Shown here one piece after another: positions 60,296-64,000 of a stretch of 64,000 nt of DNA. The notes under the pieces were generated by a model that saw only the letters and a program-made list of their open reading frames with translations, made no database searches and was not told the DNA's origin. The DNA comes from JAJDUF01 sp965238265 (GTDB lineage: Bacteria; Chloroflexota; UBA11872; UBA12225; JAJDUF01), in NCBI GenBank assembly GCA_965238265.1, contig OZ250185.1, forward strand, positions 2,232,001 to 2,296,000, in the 5' to 3' direction. The first letter of the stretch is position 1, and each line of letters opens with the position of its first letter. A program made the position numbers and the translations under genes.

Positions 60296-61930
60296 TCAGA
60301 GGCTCACCGGGATGATGGATTGCATCGGAGAGAGGGCCGCCAGCTCTGCGAGCAGCTCGGGCGGAACCAGCTCATCCACGTTGATGACCATTATCGATTC
60401 GCCGCGCGGCACATGCCGGCCGACCTGCATCCGCGAGATGTTGATATCCCCGGCGCCGAGCAGGGTCCCGACGCGGCCGATCACGCCGGGGCGATCCTGA
60501 TGGGTCGTGACCAACAGTTGACCGAACGGATGGATATCAATGTCGAAATCATCAATACGCACAATCCGGGGTACGTCACTCAGGATCGTGCCGGCGACGA
60601 GACGGGTCGCCGAACCGGAATGCACCCGCAGTTCGATCAAGTTGGCATAGTTGGACGCGGCCGCACTTTCCTTCCGCTCGCGCACACGCAAGCCACGGCT
60701 GCGGGCCACGTGCCGCGCGTTCACGATGTTGACCCGCTCGTCGGTGATGGGGTCAATCAAGCCCTTGAGCGCCGCCGCCGTGAGGGGAGCGCTGTCATGC
60801 TCGGCAAGTAAGCCGGACAAGGCGACTTCCACCTCGTCAATACGGCCACCCGGCACGGCGCCGGTCACCTGCCGCAAGAAGGAGCCGAGCCGTTCCGCCA
60901 GGTCCAGGTATGGCTGGAGCAAGGCCAGCGCGTCCGGGAGGATAAAGGGCGCGTTCACCGCGCCAGCGACATACTCCCCACGGAGCGCCGCGAGCGTCTG
61001 CTCGGCAATGTCCAGCGCCACACCCCGCTGCGCTTCTTGGGTCGAGGCGCCCAGATGCGGTGTGAGCACCACGTTGGGCGCAATCAGCAGCGGGCTGCGG
61101 CACGGTGGCTCCGCCGTAAAAACGTCCACCGCGGCCCCGGCCAACCGTCCGGCTGCGAGGGCCGCCGCCAAGGCGTGCTCGTCCACGATCCCGCCGCGCG
61201 CACAGTTGATGAGGCGTGCCGTTGGCTGGAGCAGAGCCAGCTTGTCGGCATCCAGGAGCCCGGCAGTGCTGCTGGTCAACGGGGCATGCACCGAGACAAA
61301 ATCGGCGCACCGCAGCAGGTCCTCCAGGCTGGACAGCTGCACACCGACCTGCCGGGCGCGATACTCGGAGACAAATGGATCGTGCGCGATCACGGTCATC
61401 TCGAACGCCTGCGCTCGCCGCGCGACCAGACTGCCGATGCGCCCCAGACCGATGATGCCGAGCACTTTGCCGCGTAGCTCGACGCCGAGAAACTCGCTAC
61501 GCTGCCATATCTTCTGCCGCATGGCAGCGTGCGCCGCCGGCACGTGCCTGGCCAGCGACAGGATCAGGGCCAGCGTATGCTCCACCGCCGCGTGCGTGTT
61601 GGCAGCCGCGGCATTGACCACAATGACACCGCGGCGCGTGGCCTCCGCGAGGTCAATGTTGTCCACGCCCGTTCCGGCGCGTCCGACGATGCGGAGCCGC
61701 TGGCCGGCGGCGAGCACGTTGGCCGTGACGGGCGCCTGGCTCCGCACGATCAGGGCATCGAAGCGGGGTATTCTGGCAATAAGCTGTTGCTCGGTCAGGC
61801 CACTGGCAACGACCACCTCGGCCTGCTCGTGCAGGAGCGCCAGCCCCTCGCCCGCCAGTCCGTCGGCCACGAGGACGGTAGGGCACGGCTGGGCGCCGCC
61901 GGAACGGTAGAGCGGTGTCGTATCAGCCAT
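60296..61930 (-). CDS. serA: D-3-phosphoglycerate dehydrogenase
   Basis: First step of phosphorylated serine biosynthesis: oxidises 3-phosphoglycerate to 3-phosphohydroxypyruvate. 544 residues from ATG 61930, which overlaps the upstream aminotransferase by eight bases. Substrate domain VLVADGLAGEGLALLHE, VGRAGTGVDNIDL, nucleotide-binding LGIIGLGRIGSLVARRA, HAPLTSSTAGLL, NCARGGIVDE with the catalytic Arg, LGASTQEAQ with the His region, then the intervening domain and a C-terminal ACT domain (LLVTTHQDRPGVIGRVGTLLGAGDINISRMQVGR). This is the long type I form. Confidence 0.95.
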   Translation of the reverse strand: MADTTPLYRSGGAQPCPTVLVADGLAGEGLALLHEQAEVVVASGLTEQQLIARIPRFDALIVRSQAPVTANVLAAGQRLRIVGRAGTGVDNIDLAEATRRGVIVVNAAAANTHAAVEHTLALILSLARHVPAAHAAMRQKIWQRSEFLGVELRGKVLGIIGLGRIGSLVARRAQAFEMTVIAHDPFVSEYRARQVGVQLSSLEDLLRCADFVSVHAPLTSSTAGLLDADKLALLQPTARLINCARGGIVDEHALAAALAAGRLAGAAVDVFTAEPPCRSPLLIAPNVVLTPHLGASTQEAQRGVALDIAEQTLAALRGEYVAGAVNAPFILPDALALLQPYLDLAERLGSFLRQVTGAVPGGRIDEVEVALSGLLAEHDSAPLTAAALKGLIDPITDERVNIVNARHVARSRGLRVRERKESAAASNYANLIELRVHSGSATRLVAGTILSDVPRIVRIDDFDIDIHPFGQLLVTTHQDRPGVIGRVGTLLGAGDINISRMQVGRHVPRGESIMVINVDELVPPELLAELAALSPMQSIIPVSL

Positions 61931-63038
61931 CGCCCAACTCATGCGCCAGCGCCTGCAGGACGCGCCGGATCGCTGCCCGGTTGACACGGCCCAAGTGCCC
62001 CACGCGGAGCACCTCGTCGGCCCATTTGCCCTGACCACGGGCGAGGACAATCCCGTGGCGCTCGCGGACCCGCCGCAGCAGGTCCGGGGCGGCCACGCCT
62101 TGCGGGGGACGCGCCGCGGTGACGGTATTCGAGGCATGTGCCGGGTCCGCCGCCAGCGCAAATCCCAAACGGGCGAGGCCGCGGCGCGTATAGCCGCCGA
62201 CTTGCCGGTGACGCTCATAGACCGCCGCTAGTCCCTCGTCCTCGATGAGGCCGAGCGCGGCCTGCAGCGCGAACATCTGCGACAGCGGCGGCGTGTACGG
62301 CGTCACGCCCCGCGCCTGCGCCTCACGCTGCGCCTGGAAATCCCAGTAGTAACGCGGCAGCCGCGCGGTGCGCGCCGCCGCCCAGGCCCGCGGGCCGACG
62401 CCCACCAGCAGCAGGCTCGGCGGCACCATCCAGGCTTTTTGCGAGCCGGTTACGACGACATCAACGCCCAGCTCGTCCATCGCAAACGGCAAGGCCGCCA
62501 GCGAGCTGACCCCATCTACGAGCAGCAGCGCGTCGCTGTAGCTCTGCACAGTGGCCGCGATGGCCGGGAGGTCGTTCGTCACGCCGGTGCTCGTCTCATT
62601 GTGCGTGACCAAGACCGCTCGCGTCGCGGGTGCCGCCCGCAGCCGGCGACGGACCTCGTCCGGGTCGGCTGCCTGCCCCCACTCGACGGCGTAGCGCTCG
62701 ACCGCGAGGCCGAAGCTCTCGGCAATGTCCGCATAGCGGTCGCCGAACGCGCCGATAGTGATGGCGAGGACGCGATCACTGGGCGAGAGCGTGTTGACGA
62801 GCGACGCCTCCAGGCCGCCGGTGCCCGATCCCGGGAAGAGCAGCACATCATGCTCGGTCCGCAAGATACGTTGGACTCCGGCCGTGAGTTCCGCCAGCAG
62901 CGCCGCGAACTCCGGCCCCCGGTGGTTAATCATCGGCGAGGCCAGGGCACGGCGTACCGCAGCCGGCAGCGGAGTCGGCCCAGGGATACGCAGATCGCGG
63001 TCCGTGCGCCGGACCGCGGCAGGATTCACCTCAGTCAT
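61923..63038 (-). CDS. class V aminotransferase (serine--pyruvate / alanine--glyoxylate type)
   Basis: 371 residues from ATG 63038; codons upstream run through repeats. PGPTPLPAAVRRALASPMINHRGPEF, LFPGSGTGGLEASLVNTLSPSDRVL, VLVTHNETSTGVTNDLPAI, LLVDGVSSLAALPFAMDELGVDVVVTGSQKAWMVPPSLLLVGV with the PLP lysine in GSQKAW. Overlap with serA suggests it transaminates phosphohydroxypyruvate or interconverts serine and hydroxypyruvate; in several Chloroflexota this pair substitutes for a classical SerC. Substrate assignment is by context. Confidence 0.88.
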   Translation of the reverse strand: MTEVNPAAVRRTDRDLRIPGPTPLPAAVRRALASPMINHRGPEFAALLAELTAGVQRILRTEHDVLLFPGSGTGGLEASLVNTLSPSDRVLAITIGAFGDRYADIAESFGLAVERYAVEWGQAADPDEVRRRLRAAPATRAVLVTHNETSTGVTNDLPAIAATVQSYSDALLLVDGVSSLAALPFAMDELGVDVVVTGSQKAWMVPPSLLLVGVGPRAWAAARTARLPRYYWDFQAQREAQARGVTPYTPPLSQMFALQAALGLIEDEGLAAVYERHRQVGGYTRRGLARLGFALAADPAHASNTVTAARPPQGVAAPDLLRRVRERHGIVLARGQGKWADEVLRVGHLGRVNRAAIRRVLQALAHELGDG

Positions 63039-63194
63039 AGTAGCCAAACTATAACTGCCGCGATTCTCCATCAGCAAGGCGCCAAGAGCATATCCACTCT
63101 GGATTCCTGCATCAGGAGACCTTTGCATACCCCCCAGATGGAATGCGAGAGGGGCAGTGATCTCCCTCCCGCCACCCTGGGGAGTAGCCCTCAT

Positions 63195-63300
63195 CCCGGC
63201 CCTCTCCCACGGGAAGAGGGGAGTTGGATTCCCGCCTTCGCGGGAATGACGACTTCTGCAACGGTCTCCGTCAGCGAGAATGACGGGGAACTGTCAACGG
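63195..63300. repeat. B-like hairpin, family A hairpin and family F terminus
   Basis: CCGGCCCTCTCCCACGGGAAGAGGGG (63195-63220), GGATTCCCGCCTTCGCGGGAATGACG (63226-63251) and GAATGACGGGGAACTGTCAACG (63278-63299). The latter is the family F end facing left. Confidence 0.6.
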
Positions 63301-63308
63301 TGTCAAGA

Positions 63309-63710
63309 TCAACCAAGCTGCCGGGGTACCGGCAGGCCGTCGGCTACGGCATTCGACCAGTCCGTCGCAAGGGTGGTGCTCGTGCGGAGCGCACGCTCGA
63401 CATGGCGCCGCGCCGCAGCGTAGTCAATCGGGGCCTCCGGCGGCGACAAGGGCTGCCCCTCCTGCTCGGCCAGCCATACGTCAAACGGATAGATGACGAG
63501 ACTCAAGGGCCGCCCGGTGGCTGCATCCATCCGCACATAGAAGTCCCATTCCTCATCTACGTGCAGCCAGGGGATATGCGCTGAACGTCCCTCGCCCCCG
63601 GGTAGTACGACGTTCATCTCGCCAATGTCAGCGTTGTAGTGCCACTCGGCCGCCGGCAGGGCCGCAATAACCTCTGCCACCACATCGTTGGCAACTAAAC
63701 TAATGCTCAT
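63309..63710 (-). CDS. small hypothetical protein, probable second gene of a TA-like pair
   Basis: 133 residues from ATG 63710, eight bases after GGAGG; an ATG five codons earlier lies before that site. Acidic, mixed fold: VVAEVIAALPAAEWHYNADIGEMNVVLPGGEGRSAHIPWLHVDEEWDFYVRMDAATGRPLSLVIYPFDVWLAEQ. The HYNADIGEMNVVL strand pattern resembles the DUF2283-type small partners of putative toxins. The start overlaps the preceding gene by four bases, so translation is coupled. Confidence 0.6.
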   Translation of the reverse strand: MSISLVANDVVAEVIAALPAAEWHYNADIGEMNVVLPGGEGRSAHIPWLHVDEEWDFYVRMDAATGRPLSLVIYPFDVWLAEQEGQPLSPPEAPIDYAAARRHVERALRTSTTLATDWSNAVADGLPVPRQLG

Positions 63711-64000
63711 GGCGGCTGCCTCCATCGCAATTGTACCCGACCCTTCAGCCGAGGTACGAAAAACGCTGTCTGCACATACCCTACGATAGCGCCGTCTGGT
63801 CCGTCAGGCAACCACTTCACGGAGACCTTCAGCAGGAGACCGGCAAAGCGAGTGTCCTGTGGTGCGCCGACGATGTAGTCGAGGACCCTGCCTCTAGGAT
63901 TGACGAGCCTTGCAGTTGCGGTCAGATCGTCGTAGATCAACTGCGGCTGGCGGAGCGCAGCGCGCACAGCCACCTTGAAAGGGCCTACCTCATAATGCTC
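63707..64000 (-). CDS. hypothetical protein, 5-prime end off window; putative toxin partner
   Basis: Frame open to base 64000 (98 codons visible incl. stop). EHYEVGPFKVAVRAALRQPQLIYDDLTATARLVNPRGRVLDYIVGAPQDTRFAGLLLKVSVKWL and GAIVGYVQTAFFVPRLKGRVQLRW. A GTG at 63973 could start a shorter product, but the good coding pattern upstream of it argues that the gene continues beyond the edge. Small size and four-base overlap with the next gene suggest a toxin-antitoxin-like module; family not recognised. Confidence 0.5.
   Translation of the reverse strand, partial: EHYEVGPFKVAVRAALRQPQLIYDDLTATARLVNPRGRVLDYIVGAPQDTRFAGLLLKVSVKWLPDGPDGAIVGYVQTAFFVPRLKGRVQLRWRQPP

Noticed and set aside
60651..61910. 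419-codon open frame on the plus strand over serA
   Set aside because: Ser/Ala/Arg-rich composition and no motifs; serA on the other strand is complete and canonical.
62439..63584. 381-codon open frame on the plus strand
   Set aside because: Antisense to the aminotransferase and continuing through repeats; no recognisable domain.
1..64000. tRNA, rRNA or tmRNA genes
   Set aside because: I looked for the conserved T-loop GTTCRANNC with CCA-type ends and for rRNA core sequences while reading and saw none; a dedicated tRNA scan could not be run.

Overview
The window is a GC-rich (roughly 60-65 %), densely coded bacterial chromosome segment with no rRNA, tRNA or CRISPR array that I could find. 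The gene content fits a member of the Chloroflexota better than any other phylum I can name: degradative genes (PhyH-type dioxygenase, nitrilases, a sulfatase, sugar-phosphate isomerase-like TIM barrels), orphan solute-binding lipoproteins, Uma2 and HicAB/PIN toxin-antitoxin genes, and MrfA-type helicase. A secreted LRR-plus-ankyrin protein hints at a host-associated or symbiotic lifestyle. The phylum assignment is inference from content and was not tested by a search.

Layout. 1-7842 (minus): end of an N-acyl-D-amino-acid deacylase, then a visibly more AT-rich defence/repair-like block: a 31-codon ORF, TcmP (three-Cys-motif partner), its DUF5131/Gp37-Gp68 partner, DUF2971 and a large type IIG restriction-modification protein. 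The promoter of DUF5131-TcmP holds a perfect match to the Gram-positive SOS box (CGAACATATGTTCC) between its -35 and -10. 8039-10269: gap-pgk. 10300-16919: DUF4926/UPF0175 pair, OBG-type GTPase, zinc-ribbon membrane protein, a decayed LRR-ankyrin gene, a 31-residue membrane peptide and an ammonium transporter. 17365-27338: catabolic region (frameshifted sugar-type binding lipoprotein, PhyH, DapA-like aldolase, two nitrilase-family enzymes, sulfatase, Uma2) interrupted by a Phd/PIN module. 27537-35286: methyltransferase, MrfA-like helicase, HMA protein, PdxA, glycosyltransferase, HD-GYP protein. 35600-44927: GNAT, SDR, HicBA, pgi, two transposase remnants, AP-superfamily hydrolase, RmlA-like nucleotidyltransferase, glutamate dehydrogenase. 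45027-54744: two TIM-barrel isomerases with an unknown NTP-transferase-like gene, chorismate synthase, amidohydrolase, SDR, fused E1 alpha-beta dehydrogenase. 54891-64000: PutP-type symporter, TerC, cupin, a broken HicBA module, nadC, serA with its aminotransferase, and a TA-like pair at the edge.

Central metabolism is represented by pgi, gap and pgk (glycolysis), serA plus a class V aminotransferase (serine), aroC (chorismate), nadC (NAD), and amt plus gdh (ammonium uptake and assimilation).

The most unusual theme is a set of dispersed hairpin repeats (families A to F below) that fill most intergenic gaps and have also entered genes. They are read in frame inside the type IIG enzyme, the N-terminus of NadC and the C-terminal tail of the HD-GYP protein. 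They supply stop codons or tails of the helicase, the zinc-ribbon protein and the sulfatase. Several genes (binding lipoprotein, LRR-ankyrin, PIN toxin, HicA toxin) carry frameshifts. These may be real decay or residual sequencing error, and read-level checking would decide.
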